Assembly (NCBI GenBank): GCA_030837785.1
Contig: JAUQYA010000120.1
Coordinates: 72,080 to 136,079, forward strand
Reading direction: 5' to 3'
DNA length: 64,000 bases
Origin: Albidovulum sp.
Lineage (GTDB): Bacteria > Pseudomonadota > Alphaproteobacteria > Rhodobacterales > Rhodobacteraceae
In this document: positions 41,705-51,014 of the stretch, in pieces
Layout of the letters: every line of letters begins with the position of its first letter
How positions within the stretch are numbered: position 1 is the stretch's first letter
Program-made: the position numbers and the translations under genes
Notes under the pieces: generated by a model
Told to the model about the DNA's origin: nothing
What the model saw: the letters and a program-made list of their open reading frames with translations, nothing else
The model's database searches: none

Positions 41705-42284
41705 CTGGCCGTCCTTCGCCGGAATGGGTCGCCACCAGCCGCTCGGCGGCCTCCTCGATGGTGACGCGCCAGGCCATCGCGGTCTGGCGCAGAAGCTCGT
41801 AGGCCTCGCCCTGGCTCTTGCCGCGCAGGACGAAGATCATCACCGCCTGGACGATGGTCTGGCGGGCCGAAAGCCGCGATTCCAGGGCGGCGATGCGGGC
41901 CGCCGCCTCGTTGGCGCGGTCGAAGTTGCTCCGCGCGACCAGAAGTGCCGCGTAGACGCCCGTGCCGCCCACCGGCTTGATCAGTTGCGCATGCGCCCCC
42001 ATCGCCATCGCCCAGCGCAGCCGCCCCGGCGCCTCCGACGCGATCAGCGCGATCATCGGCATCGGCGCGGCTCCGGCCGCCCAGGGAAACTGCGCCTCGT
42101 GCGCCATGTCCGCGTCGTAGAAGACGAAATCGGCTGTGACCGCCTCGGCCGGAAGCTCCGGCCAGGCCTCGCGCACCTCAAGCCCGATGACATGCAGTTG
42201 CCGCACCAAGGGCTGGATCGCCGGATGCGGGCGGTGAAGGACGAAGGCCCTCGCGCCGCCCAGGTGTTCGGTCCGCACCCGCAT
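41676..42284 (-). CDS. ANTAR-domain antiterminator, AmiR/NasT-like
   Basis: A 202-aa protein. N-terminal pseudo-receiver-like region (about 12-120, 'LVRQLHVIGLEV', 'MPMIALIASEAPGRLRWAMAMGAHAQLIKPVG'), then a coiled-coil ('NFDRANEAAARIAALESRL') and the C-terminal ANTAR RNA-binding domain with 'AVMIFVLRGKSQGEAYELLRQTAM' across about 149-172. The ATG overlaps the AmiC-like stop (TGATG). AmiR-type proteins bind leader RNA and prevent terminator formation when released by AmiC; an intrinsic terminator is present in this operon's leader at 43370-43420. Confidence 0.92.
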   Translation of the reverse strand: MRVRTEHLGGARAFVLHRPHPAIQPLVRQLHVIGLEVREAWPELPAEAVTADFVFYDADMAHEAQFPWAAGAAPMPMIALIASEAPGRLRWAMAMGAHAQLIKPVGGTGVYAALLVARSNFDRANEAAARIAALESRLSARQTIVQAVMIFVLRGKSQGEAYELLRQTAMAWRVTIEEAAERLVATHSGEGRPDDGKRVDLA

Positions 42285-43360
42285 CACGACACCACCTTCA
42301 GCATCGGCCGCGGCAACGGCAGCCGGTCTTGGTGGCTCAGGTAGGGGTCGGCGGCGATCTCGGGCAGCCGCAGGATTTCGCGGAACCTGCCGCCGCGCAG
42401 TTCGGCGATGACCACCGGCTGGCGGGCGTGCTGGGTGTCGGGATCGAGCCGCGACGGACGCCCGCGCCGGGCGGCAAGGGCGAGGAGCTGGGCCAGCGGA
42501 AGCGTCTCGCCGCCGGCGGTGCCGTGCAGCAGCCGGGCGAGTTCGTGGACCGCCAGCCGCGAGGTTTCCGCGAACGAGCCGAGCCCGCCCGCCGCCGCCT
42601 CGAAATACGGGCCGGCGGAATAGAGCCCTTCCGCCGCCGCCCCCGCCGCGCCGATCTCGGCCTCGGTGAAATTGCACGACAGGACCGGCAGCGCCGCGGC
42701 GTCCCCCAGTTCGGCGCGCAGGCCGGCGATCCGGGCCAGGAAGGTGTAGGAGCTTTCCCCGATCAGCGAATTGACGATGAAATCGGGTCTCAGCACCCGG
42801 ATTTCGGCGATCAGGTGATCAAGCTCGGTGTCGCCGATGGCAAGATACCGGTCCGACAGGATCTCTCCGCCGGCCGCGCCGATCCGTTCGCGGGCGATCT
42901 GGGCGATTTCCCAGCCCCAGATGTAGTTCGACCCCACCAGCGCGGCGCGCCGTCCGAAGGTCGGCATCGCCCAGTCCAGAAGCGGCAGCAGGTGCTGGTT
43001 CGGGCAGGAATGTGTGTAGACCACCTGCTCGGACGCCTCGAACCCCTCGTAGGGCGCGGAATACCACAGCAGGCCGTCCAGACGCTCCAGTTCGGGGATC
43101 ACCTCCTTGCGGCTCGACGAGGTGAGGCAGCCGAAGACATGCCGCACGCCGGCGTTGCGCAGCATGTCGCGGCAGAGCGGCGCATAGCGGTCCAGACGTC
43201 CCTCGGGATCGCGCTCGACGACATCGAAGGCGACATCGAGCGCGGCGTCGGCATTCACCTCGGCCACGCCCCTGAGGACACCGGCCCGCGCCGCCTGCCC
43301 GAGCGCGGCGTAGGGGCCGCTCGCGGAATGGAGAAGGCCGATGCTGAGGTTCCGCTTCAT
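42284..43360 (-). CDS. AmiC-like amide sensor / urea-amide binding protein
   Basis: A 358-aa type I periplasmic-binding-fold protein without a signal peptide, as expected of cytoplasmic AmiC. I take ATG 43360 (start 'KRNLSIGLLHSASGPYA'); a longer frame to 43438 would run across the leader terminator. Family marks are 'SIGLLHSASGPYAALG', 'FGCLTSSSRKEVIPE', 'LVGSNYIWGWE' and 'NSLIGESSY'. AmiC holds AmiR inactive until an amide binds. The gene order amiC-amiR-transporter-amidase supports this role. Confidence 0.9.
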   Translation of the reverse strand: MKRNLSIGLLHSASGPYAALGQAARAGVLRGVAEVNADAALDVAFDVVERDPEGRLDRYAPLCRDMLRNAGVRHVFGCLTSSSRKEVIPELERLDGLLWYSAPYEGFEASEQVVYTHSCPNQHLLPLLDWAMPTFGRRAALVGSNYIWGWEIAQIARERIGAAGGEILSDRYLAIGDTELDHLIAEIRVLRPDFIVNSLIGESSYTFLARIAGLRAELGDAAALPVLSCNFTEAEIGAAGAAAEGLYSAGPYFEAAAGGLGSFAETSRLAVHELARLLHGTAGGETLPLAQLLALAARRGRPSRLDPDTQHARQPVVIAELRGGRFREILRLPEIAADPYLSHQDRLPLPRPMLKVVS

Positions 43361-43369
43361 CCCCGACCC

Positions 43370-43420
43370 AAACCAAAAGGCCCCGCACCGATCCGCGCCC
43401 TTTGCGATCGGTCCGAGGCC
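43370..43420 (-). terminator. Intrinsic terminator in the leader of the amiC-amiR operon
   Basis: On the minus strand, arms at 43420-43406 and 43393-43379 pair over 15 positions with one G-U pair and one G-G mismatch, around a 12-base loop, followed by TTTTGGTTT (43378-43370). The hairpin ends about ten bases before the amiC ATG, so it would stop transcription before the operon unless prevented. This is the arrangement expected for ANTAR antitermination. The conserved paired hexaloop hairpins were not identified with confidence. Confidence 0.75.
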
Positions 43421-43606
43421 TGCATGCCGATATTTCACGAAAGCCTAGCAGGTCGGTCGCGGCCGCGCCAGTCCGGAATCGAGGCGTTCCGCGATCGGAT
43501 ATTGCCGTGTCACCGGGCGGCGAAGCCGATGCGACGGAAACGCCCCGCCCCGCCGTTCAAGACGAATCCGCTCGGTTTTTCCTGCGCTGGCGGATAAGAG
43601 GGTGTC

Positions 43607-44851
43607 ATGGGTTTCACGAAGCTTGTCCGCTCTCCGGCGCATGTCATCGCCGCCCTTGCCGCCCTGGCCCTGCCCGCGGCCGCGCAGCAGGGCGGCACCG
43701 GCTCGGGCGGGAATAACGGACCGACCGCGGTGGGCGTCATCACGCTTGAGCCCGCGCAGGTTCCCTACATCGTCACCGTGCCGGGCCGGGCCGTGGCCTT
43801 CGAACAGGTGGACATCCGCCCGCGCGTTGCCGGCGTGATCTCGGAAATCCTCTACCACCCGGGGCGGCCGGTCAGCGTCGGCGATCCGCTGTTCCGCATC
43901 AACGGCGACACCTATGTGGCCGACCTCAAGGCGGCCGAAGCGTCGGTGGCCGGGGCGCGCGCCGCGCTCGCGGCCGCCGGGGCGACGCTCACCCGCTACC
44001 AGCAGCTTGAAAACCGCAGCGTGACGGCCGAAGACGTCGACAGCGCGCGCGTCAAGGCCGCCGAGGCCGAGGCGAGGCTGAGCGCGGCGGAAGCGGTGCG
44101 CGACCTGGCGCAGCTCAATCTCGACCGGACCGAAATCCTCAGCCCGATCTCGGGCGTCCCGGACGTGGCCACGGTTTCGGTCGGCGCAATCGTGACCGCG
44201 AACCAGAGCGAGGCGCTGACCACCGTCACGCGGCTCGACCCGGTCTATGTCGACATCGAGGAATCGAGCCGCCGCATCCAGGAAACCCGCGACCGTTTCG
44301 AGGCCGGCACCCTGACCGCGGGCAGCGACGCGGGCTTTGCCCTGACGCTCGAGACCGGCAAGACCTACGACCGCAAGGGCGAGCTTGTGGCGCCGGGCAT
44401 TTCGGTGTCCACCACCACCGGGACGACGGCGCTCAGGCTGCAATTCGACAACTCCGACCACGCCATCCTGCCCGGCCAGTTCCTGCGGGTGAAGATGACG
44501 GTTGGCTCGACCACAGCCCTTCTGGTGCCGCAGCGCGCCACCTCGCGCGGCTCCGACGGCAGCCTCACCGCCTTCGTGGCGGTCGCGGGCAAGGCCGAGC
44601 AGCGGACCCTTGTCGAATCCGGCAGCTACCAGAACGCCTGGATCGTGGTCGAGGGCGTGCGGGCGGGCGAAGCGCTCATCGTCGACGGGCGGACCAACCT
44701 TGCCGAGGGCGCCGAGGTCAGCACCGTGCCAGTGACGATCTCTCCCGAAGGCGTGGTGGAGGATGCCGCCGAGGCGAAGGCGGACGCCGCAGCCCCCGCC
44801 ACAGCCCCCGCCCCGGCCCCCGCCCCGGCCCCGGCCCCCCGGAGCAACTAG
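43607..44851 (+). CDS. RND efflux periplasmic adaptor (membrane fusion protein), AcrA-like
   Basis: A 414-aa adaptor with a signal peptide (about residues 1-27, ending 'ALPAAAQQ'). Lipoyl halves 'VDIRPRVAGVISEILYHPGRPVSVGDPLFRI' over about 67-97 and 'LNLDRTEILSPISG', an alpha-hairpin between them, and beta-barrel/MP domains ('LRLQFDNSDHAILPGQFLRVKM') follow the AcrA/MexA order. The C-terminus is an Ala-Pro repeat tail. It bridges the RND pump and an outer-membrane channel; no tolC-like gene is in the window. Directly followed by the pump gene through a triplicated 14-bp junction. Confidence 0.92.
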   Translation: MGFTKLVRSPAHVIAALAALALPAAAQQGGTGSGGNNGPTAVGVITLEPAQVPYIVTVPGRAVAFEQVDIRPRVAGVISEILYHPGRPVSVGDPLFRINGDTYVADLKAAEASVAGARAALAAAGATLTRYQQLENRSVTAEDVDSARVKAAEAEARLSAAEAVRDLAQLNLDRTEILSPISGVPDVATVSVGAIVTANQSEALTTVTRLDPVYVDIEESSRRIQETRDRFEAGTLTAGSDAGFALTLETGKTYDRKGELVAPGISVSTTTGTTALRLQFDNSDHAILPGQFLRVKMTVGSTTALLVPQRATSRGSDGSLTAFVAVAGKAEQRTLVESGSYQNAWIVVEGVRAGEALIVDGRTNLAEGAEVSTVPVTISPEGVVEDAAEAKADAAAPATAPAPAPAPAPAPRSN

Positions 44852-44885
44852 GCATGGGCAACTAGGCATGGGCAACTAGGCATGG
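44844..44885 (+). repeat. Three perfect tandem copies of a 14-bp stop/start junction
   Basis: The unit GCAACTAGGCATGG occurs at 44844-44857, 44858-44871 and 44872-44885. Each contains a TAG and, two bases later, an ATG. The first TAG ends the adaptor gene; the first two ATGs open three-codon frames (Met-Gly-Asn-stop); only the third ATG (44882) starts the pump gene. The 28-base expansion could tune coupling between adaptor and pump and could change copy number by slippage. Confidence 0.9.
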
Positions 44886-47800
44886 GCACCTTCTTCATCG
44901 GCCGCCCGGTCTTCGCCTGGGTGCTTTCGCTCATGGTGATGCTGGCCGGCGCCGCCGCCTTCCTGGTCCTGCCGGTGCAGCAATACCCCGACATCGCCCC
45001 CACCACCGTCAGCATCTCGGCCCGCTATCCCGGCGCCACCGCCCGCGCGGTGCAGAACTCCGTCACCCGGGTGATCGAGGAAAGCCTGACCGGGCTCGAC
45101 GGCATGCTCTACATGGAAAGCGGCTCGCGGCTCGGCAATGCGTCGATCACCCTGACCTTCGACGGCAGCGCCGACCCGGTCGAGGCGCAGAACGAGGTGC
45201 AGTCGAAGGTCAGCCGCATCGAAAGCCGCCTGCCGTCGGCGGTGCGCACGGCCGGGGTGCGGGTGACGCGGTCAAGCTCCGACATCCTCCTCGTGGGGTC
45301 GCTCGTCGACACCCAGGGACGCTACACCACGCTGCAACTCGGCGACATCATGGCCGAACAGGTCGAGGGCCAGGTCGAACGGACCGAGGGCGTCGGCGGG
45401 CTCAACAGCTTCGGCACGGGCTATGCCATGCGGATCTGGCTCGATCCGCTCTCGCTGGTGCGCTACCAGCTCACGCCCTCGGACGTCGTCGCGGCGGTGC
45501 AGGCGCAGAACACCACGGTCTCGGTCGGCGCGCTCGGCAGCCAGCCCACCGTGCCGGGCCAGCAGTTCACCGCCACGATCACGGCACAGAGCCAGCTCGG
45601 CTCGGTCGAGGAATTCGAACAGATCCTGCTCAAGACCGAGGCCGGCGGCGGTGCGGTCCGGCTGGGCGATGTGGCCCAGATCGAGATCGGGCAGGAACGC
45701 TACGGATCGGAAAGCCTATTCAACGGCCAGCCCGCATCGGGCTTCGGCGTGAACCTCGAAACCGGGGCGAACGCCGTCGAGACCTCGGCCCGGGTGCGCG
45801 AGACGCTCGACCGGCTGACCGCCGCACTGCCCGCGGGGCTCGAGTTCCGCATCGCCTACGACACCTCGCCTTTCGTGGAACTGTCGATCCGTCAGGTGGA
45901 GCATACGCTGATCGCGGCGGTGGCGCTCGTGGTCCTGGTGCTGGTGGTCTTCCTGCAAAGCCTGCGCGCCACCCTCATCCCGCTGATCACCGTGCCGGTC
46001 GTGCTTCTGGGCACGCTCGCGGTACTCTATGCGGCGGGCTATTCGATCAACACGCTGACCATGTTCGCGATGGTCCTGGCGATCGGCCTTCTGGTCGACG
46101 ACGCCATCGTCGTGGTCGAGAACGTCGAGCGGCTGATGGCCGACGAGGGCCTGCCCGCGCGCGAGGCGACCGCCAAGAGCATGGGCCAGATCACCCAGGC
46201 GCTGGTCGGCATCAACGTGGTGCTGGCGGCGGTGTTCCTGCCGATGGCCTTCTTCCCCGGCTCGACCGGGGTGATCTACCGGCAGTTCTCGATCACGATG
46301 GTCAGCGCGATGGCGCTGTCGCTTCTGGTCGCGGTGATCCTGTCGCCGCCGATGTCGGCGCGGCTTCTGCGGCAGGGCGACATCCACCACCGCTTCGCCC
46401 CGGCGCGCTGGTTCAATGCCGGACTTGCCCGTTTCACCGGATTCTACGGCGCGAGCGTGCGGCAGAGCCTGCGCGCGCCGGTGCTGATGCTGCCGGTGCT
46501 CGCGCTGATCCTCGGCGGGGCCTGGGCGATCTGGGGGCGGATGACCTCCTCGTTCATCCCGCCCGAGGACCAGGGCGTGCTCATGACCTTCATCCGGCTG
46601 GATGAAGGCGCCACGGCGCAGCAGACCCGCGCGGTGCTCGACGCGGTGAACGCCTACATGCTGGAAGAGGAGAAGGATGCGGTCGAATCGACCTTCGCCA
46701 CGCTCGGCTTCGGGTTCAGCGGAGGGGGCCAGAGCCGCGCCACGGTCTTCGTCAAGCTGCGTGACTTCGCCCTGCGCGCCGGCGACGAACGCCTGTCATC
46801 GGCGGCGGTGGCCGACCGCGCCAATGACGCCTTCTCGAAGTTCCGCGCGGGCCGGGTCGTGGTCAACCAGCCCCCCGCGATCCGCGGGCTCGGCAACACC
46901 GGCGGCTTCACCTTCTACCTCGTCGACCAGGCGGGCAAGGGCACCGAGGCGCTGCGCGCCGCCGCCCGGCGGCTCGAACGCCGCGCCAAGGCCAACCCGC
47001 TCGTGCAGAACGTCCGCGTCGACGGCACCGAGGACGACAGCGCGCTGAGGCTCGACCTCGACCAGCAGAAGATGGAGAGCTTCGGCGTGGCGCTGTCGCA
47101 GGTCAACGCCATGCTTTCGGTGATCTTCGCCGGCGACACGGTGAACGACTTCGTGCTCGGTGCCTCGCTCAGGCCGGTGATCGTGCAGGCGGCGGCCCCC
47201 TTCCGGATGCAGCCCGAGGACATCTTCGCCTGGTATGCGCGCAACGCGAAGGGCGAGATGGTGCCGTTTTCCTCGTTCATGACCACCCGGTGGGAGCCGG
47301 TGCCGCCCGGGCTGCAACGCTTCGAGGCGACGGCGGCGATCCTTGTGTCCGGCGCCCCCGCGACCGGGGTTTCGACCGGAACGGCGATGGAGGTCATGCA
47401 GGACCTCACCGGCCAGATCGCCGGCGGCTACGGCCTTGCCTGGACCGGGATCAGCTATCAGGAACAGCAATCCGGCACCCAGGCGCCGCTCCTCTACGCG
47501 GTCTCGGTGCTCGTGGTGTTCCTCGCGCTGGCGGCGCTTTACGAAAGCTGGACGATCCCCTTCGCGGTGATGCTGGCCGTTCCGGTCGGGGTGCTGGGGG
47601 CGCTTCTGGCGGCCTGGGCCTTCGGGCAGTCGAACGACGTCTATTTCAAGGTCGGGATGCTGACCACCATCGGCCTGGCCGCGCGCAACGCGATCCTGAT
47701 CGTGGAATTCGCCGAACGCCTGCGCGCCCAGGGCCGGACCATCGGCGAGGCGGCGGTCGAGGCCGCGCGGATCCGGCTGCGCCCGATCCTGATGACGGCG

Positions 47801-47986
47801 CTCGCGTTCATCCTCGGCGTCCTGCCCTTGGCCACCGCCTCGGGCGCGGGCGCGGCGGCACAGAACGCCATCGGCATCGGGGTGATCGGCGGCATGGTCG
47901 CCTCCACCTTCCTCGGCCTCTTCATGGTGCCGGCGCTCTACGTCCTGATCATGCGCCTCTTCCGCAGCATGGGCCGGCACGGCTGA
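44882..47986 (+). CDS. RND multidrug efflux pump, AcrB-like (HAE1 family)
   Basis: A 1034-aa inner-membrane proton-driven pump, full length for the family. N-terminal 'FFIGRPVFAWVLSLMVMLAGAAAFL' with the first helix, the TM4 proton-relay aspartates in 'GLLVDDAIVVVENVERLM', the TM10 region 'LTTIGLAARNAILIVEFAERL', and two large periplasmic loops are present. There is no ribosome site at the ATG, which lies in the third copy of the 14-bp junction repeat, so translation is probably coupled to the adaptor gene. Likely exports drugs or detergents; specificity is unknown. Confidence 0.95.
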   Translation: MGTFFIGRPVFAWVLSLMVMLAGAAAFLVLPVQQYPDIAPTTVSISARYPGATARAVQNSVTRVIEESLTGLDGMLYMESGSRLGNASITLTFDGSADPVEAQNEVQSKVSRIESRLPSAVRTAGVRVTRSSSDILLVGSLVDTQGRYTTLQLGDIMAEQVEGQVERTEGVGGLNSFGTGYAMRIWLDPLSLVRYQLTPSDVVAAVQAQNTTVSVGALGSQPTVPGQQFTATITAQSQLGSVEEFEQILLKTEAGGGAVRLGDVAQIEIGQERYGSESLFNGQPASGFGVNLETGANAVETSARVRETLDRLTAALPAGLEFRIAYDTSPFVELSIRQVEHTLIAAVALVVLVLVVFLQSLRATLIPLITVPVVLLGTLAVLYAAGYSINTLTMFAMVLAIGLLVDDAIVVVENVERLMADEGLPAREATAKSMGQITQALVGINVVLAAVFLPMAFFPGSTGVIYRQFSITMVSAMALSLLVAVILSPPMSARLLRQGDIHHRFAPARWFNAGLARFTGFYGASVRQSLRAPVLMLPVLALILGGAWAIWGRMTSSFIPPEDQGVLMTFIRLDEGATAQQTRAVLDAVNAYMLEEEKDAVESTFATLGFGFSGGGQSRATVFVKLRDFALRAGDERLSSAAVADRANDAFSKFRAGRVVVNQPPAIRGLGNTGGFTFYLVDQAGKGTEALRAAARRLERRAKANPLVQNVRVDGTEDDSALRLDLDQQKMESFGVALSQVNAMLSVIFAGDTVNDFVLGASLRPVIVQAAAPFRMQPEDIFAWYARNAKGEMVPFSSFMTTRWEPVPPGLQRFEATAAILVSGAPATGVSTGTAMEVMQDLTGQIAGGYGLAWTGISYQEQQSGTQAPLLYAVSVLVVFLALAALYESWTIPFAVMLAVPVGVLGALLAAWAFGQSNDVYFKVGMLTTIGLAARNAILIVEFAERLRAQGRTIGEAAVEAARIRLRPILMTALAFILGVLPLATASGAGAAAQNAIGIGVIGGMVASTFLGLFMVPALYVLIMRLFRSMGRHG

Positions 47987-48007
47987 GGCGGCGGTCGAAG
48001 GGCGGCC

Positions 48008-49105
48008 TCAGGCGTTGAAGAGGAAGTGCAGCACGTCGCCGTCCTTCACCTCGTAGGTCTTGCCTTCCACCCGGAACCTGCCGGACTCGCGGGCGCCGGC
48101 CTCGCCGTTGCAGGCGACGTAGTCGTCATAGGCGATGGTCTCGGCCCGGATGAAGCCGCGCTCGAAATCGCCGTGGATGACGCCCGCCGCCTGTGGCGCG
48201 AGCGTACCGCCGGTGATCGTCCAGGCGCGGGCTTCCTTCGGACCCACGGTGAAATAGGTCAGAAGGCCCAGCAGCCCATAGGCCGCGCGGATCAGCCGGT
48301 CGAGCCCGGCCTCGTGCAGCCCCATCTCCTCGAGGAACATCGCCGCATCGGCGGGCTCCATCTGCGCCAGTTCCTCCTCGATCTTCGCCGAGATCACGAC
48401 CGAGGCCGCGCCCTGCGCCGCCGCCATCTCCGCCACCTTCGCCGACAGCGCGTTGCCGGTGGCGGCCGAGGCTTCCTCGACGTTGCAGACGTAGAGCACG
48501 GGCTTGGCGGTCAGGAGCTGGAGCATTCCCCAGGCCTTCGCGTCGTCCTCCGCCACCGTCACCGTACGGGCCGGCCGGCCGGCCTCGAGTGCGACGAGCG
48601 CGGTCCTCATCAGCCGTTCCTGCGCCGCGGTCTCCTTGTCGCCGCCCTTGACCTTGCGGGCGATGCCGGCGAGCCGCCGCTCGATCGACTCCATGTCGGC
48701 GATCATCAACTCGGTCTCGATCGTCTCGGCATCGGCGATCGGGTCGATCCGGCCCTCGACATGGGTGACGTCGCCATCCTCGAAGCAGCGCAGCACATGG
48801 GCGATGGCATCGACCTCGCGGATATTGGCGAGAAACTGGTTGCCGAGCCCCTCGCCCTTCGACGCGCCGCGAACCAGGCCGGCGATGTCGACGAAGGTGA
48901 TCCGCGTCGGGATGATCTGCTTCGACCCGGCGATGGCGGCGAGCCTTTCGAGTCGCGCATCGGGCACGGCGACCTCGCCGACGTTGGGCTCGATGGTGCA
49001 GAAGGGAAAGTTGGCGGCCTGAGCGGCAGCAGTCTTCGTCAGCGCGTTGAAGAGCGTGGACTTGCCCACGTTCGGCATTCCGACGATGCCCATCCTGAAG
49101 CCCAT
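48008..49105 (-). CDS. ychF: Ribosome-associated redox-sensitive ATPase YchF (OLA1 family)
   Basis: A 365-aa Obg-related P-loop protein. G1 '[17 protein letters not shown]' at residues 7-23, G3 '[20 protein letters not shown]', the NxxE motif ('YVCNVEE') that gives ATP preference, and the C-terminal TGS domain ending '[15 protein letters not shown]'. Normal length. Housekeeping gene acting in translation and stress. Tail-to-tail with the RND pump. Confidence 0.96.
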   Translation of the reverse strand: MGFRMGIVGMPNVGKSTLFNALTKTAAAQAANFPFCTIEPNVGEVAVPDARLERLAAIAGSKQIIPTRITFVDIAGLVRGASKGEGLGNQFLANIREVDAIAHVLRCFEDGDVTHVEGRIDPIADAETIETELMIADMESIERRLAGIARKVKGGDKETAAQERLMRTALVALEAGRPARTVTVAEDDAKAWGMLQLLTAKPVLYVCNVEEASAATGNALSAKVAEMAAAQGAASVVISAKIEEELAQMEPADAAMFLEEMGLHEAGLDRLIRAAYGLLGLLTYFTVGPKEARAWTITGGTLAPQAAGVIHGDFERGFIRAETIAYDDYVACNGEAGARESGRFRVEGKTYEVKDGDVLHFLFNA

Positions 49106-49254
49106 GTTCCGCCCTTTCGCCCGAGATCGGGCGCATCTATGGGGTTCGGGGGCGACGGGTCAAGCCCCGCCCCGCCCGCCCGGCCACCCGCGAAGGCCCA
49201 TTGATTTCGCCCCGGCTTTTCTGCAAGACCGGCGCGACGGACGAGGAGAGCCCC

Positions 49255-50046
49255 ATGACCCGGATCGAGAAGACATTCGCCAGCCTGAAGGCAGAGGGGC
49301 GCAAGGCCTTCGTCGCCTACATCATGGCAGGCGATCCCGATGTGGAAACCTCGCTCGCGCTGATGAAGGGGCTTCCGGCGGCAGGCGTCGACGTGATCGA
49401 GCTGGGGATGCCCTTCACCGATCCGATGGCCGACGGGCCGACGATCCAGCTCGCCGGGCAGCGCGCGCTGGAAGGCGGCCAGACGCTGCAGAAGACGCTC
49501 GACATGGTGGCCGCGTTCCGCCAGGGCGACGATCGCACGCCGATCGTGCTGATGGGCTACTACAACCCGATCTACTCGCGCGGGGTAGACCGCTTCCTCG
49601 CCGACGCGAAGGCGGCGGGCGTCGACGGGCTCATCGTCGTGGACCTGCCGCCCGAGGAGGATGACGAACTCTGCATCCCGGCGAACCGGGCCGGGCTGAA
49701 CTTCATCCGGCTGGCGACGCCGACGACGGATGCCAAGCGCCTGCCGAAGGTGCTCCAGAACACCAGCGGTTTCCTCTACTATGTCTCGATCACCGGGATC
49801 ACCGGTGCCGCTGCCGCCCAGGCGACCGATGTCGCGCCCGAGGTCGCGCGGATCAAGGCGGCGACGGACCTGCCGGTGATCGTCGGCTTCGGCATCCGCT
49901 CGCCCGAAACCGCCAAGGCCATCGCCGGCGTGGCCGACGGCGCGGTCGTCGGTACGGCGATCGTGAAGCTGGTCGAGGAGAAGCGCCCGGTGGCGGACAT
50001 CCTCGCCTTCGTGAAGGGCCTCGCCGCGGGCGCCCACGCAGCCTGA
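49255..50046 (+). CDS. trpA: Tryptophan synthase alpha subunit
   Basis: A 263-aa TIM-barrel enzyme that cleaves indole-3-glycerol phosphate to indole and glyceraldehyde-3-phosphate. ATG 49255 has a ribosome site (gaggaga). Catalytic Glu is in '[18 protein letters not shown]', which also holds the catalytic Asp; '[14 protein letters not shown]' and '[11 protein letters not shown]' are conserved. No trpB is adjacent, which is usual in this bacterial group. Divergent from ychF. Confidence 0.96.
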   Translation: MTRIEKTFASLKAEGRKAFVAYIMAGDPDVETSLALMKGLPAAGVDVIELGMPFTDPMADGPTIQLAGQRALEGGQTLQKTLDMVAAFRQGDDRTPIVLMGYYNPIYSRGVDRFLADAKAAGVDGLIVVDLPPEEDDELCIPANRAGLNFIRLATPTTDAKRLPKVLQNTSGFLYYVSITGITGAAAAQATDVAPEVARIKAATDLPVIVGFGIRSPETAKAIAGVADGAVVGTAIVKLVEEKRPVADILAFVKGLAAGAHAA

Positions 50047-50049
50047 CGG

Positions 50050-50949
50050 TCAGACGATCCGGTAGCCGCCGGCGCGCAATCGCCGGGCGATCTCGGCGAT
50101 ATGGGCGGGGCCGGTCTCGCAGCAGCCACCGACGATGGTCGCGCCCGCCGCCACCCAGTCCATGACGAAATCCGCGTAGCGCGCGGGCGTCATCTCGGGC
50201 CGGGCATGGAGGACGTCCACGGTAGGACTGTCCTTGAGGAATTCCTTGGTGATCCGGGTGAAGCCGTTGGCATAGGCGCCGAAGGGCAGGCCGAAGCCCG
50301 CGAAGAGGTCAAGCGCCGCCGCCATCGCCTCGGGCGCGGAACAGTTGGCGAGCACCGCCCCTGCCCCGCCCGCCAGGGCCACGGCGCGCAGGTCGGCCAC
50401 CCTCTCGCCCGAGCGCAGGCGCGATCCGTCCTCGTCATCGACCGTGACGGAAAGCCAGACCGGCCTGCCGCCCGCCGCCGCGCCTTCGAGGACGGCGCTA
50501 GCATGGGCGAGCGAGGCGACCGTCTCGCACAGGAGAAGATCGACACCGGGGGCGAGAAGGCGGGCGATCTCGGCATACTTGCCCACCGCCTCGCCATGCG
50601 GCGGATGCGTCTCCGGCCGGTAGGAGGCGACGAGCGGGCCGATGGAGCCGGCGATCCGGCCTGCGCCGCGGGCATCGCGCGCCGCCCGCGCCTCGGCCAG
50701 TGCCTGCCCGTGGAGCGCGGCGAAGCGGTCGTCGATGCCGGCCGCGAGAAGCCGGTCGTGGTGGATCGCATAGGTGTTGGTCGTGGCCACCGTCGCCCCG
50801 GTGGCGAAATAGTCGGCATGGACCGCGCCGACGAGGCCGGGATGGTCCATCATCACCTGCGTCGCCCAGAGCGGCGTCGGCGCATCGCCCGAACGCGCAA
50901 TCAACTCCTGCCCCATGCCGCCGTCGAGCAGGGTGATGTCCTTCGTCAT
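50050..50949 (-). CDS. Homocysteine S-methyltransferase family protein
   Basis: A 299-aa zinc-dependent methyltransferase of the MmuM/BHMT type. Zinc ligands are the Cys in 'AVLANCSAPEAM' and the paired Cys in 'IVGGCCETGPAHI'; the N-terminal 'LLDGGMGQELI' is typical. It would transfer a methyl group from S-methylmethionine, betaine or another donor to homocysteine; the donor cannot be told. Tail-to-tail with trpA, three bases apart. Confidence 0.9.
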   Translation of the reverse strand: MTKDITLLDGGMGQELIARSGDAPTPLWATQVMMDHPGLVGAVHADYFATGATVATTNTYAIHHDRLLAAGIDDRFAALHGQALAEARAARDARGAGRIAGSIGPLVASYRPETHPPHGEAVGKYAEIARLLAPGVDLLLCETVASLAHASAVLEGAAAGGRPVWLSVTVDDEDGSRLRSGERVADLRAVALAGGAGAVLANCSAPEAMAAALDLFAGFGLPFGAYANGFTRITKEFLKDSPTVDVLHARPEMTPARYADFVMDWVAAGATIVGGCCETGPAHIAEIARRLRAGGYRIV

Positions 50950-51014
50950 GTGCGTCCCCTTCGCTTCACCTGCCGACCGTGGCCGGGTCCGCGCCGAAAG
51001 ACAAGCGCGGACGG

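Noticed and set aside
43361..43438. Upstream start for the AmiC-like protein at 43438
   Set aside because: It would translate through the leader terminator, has no ribosome site, and adds residues before the normal family start.
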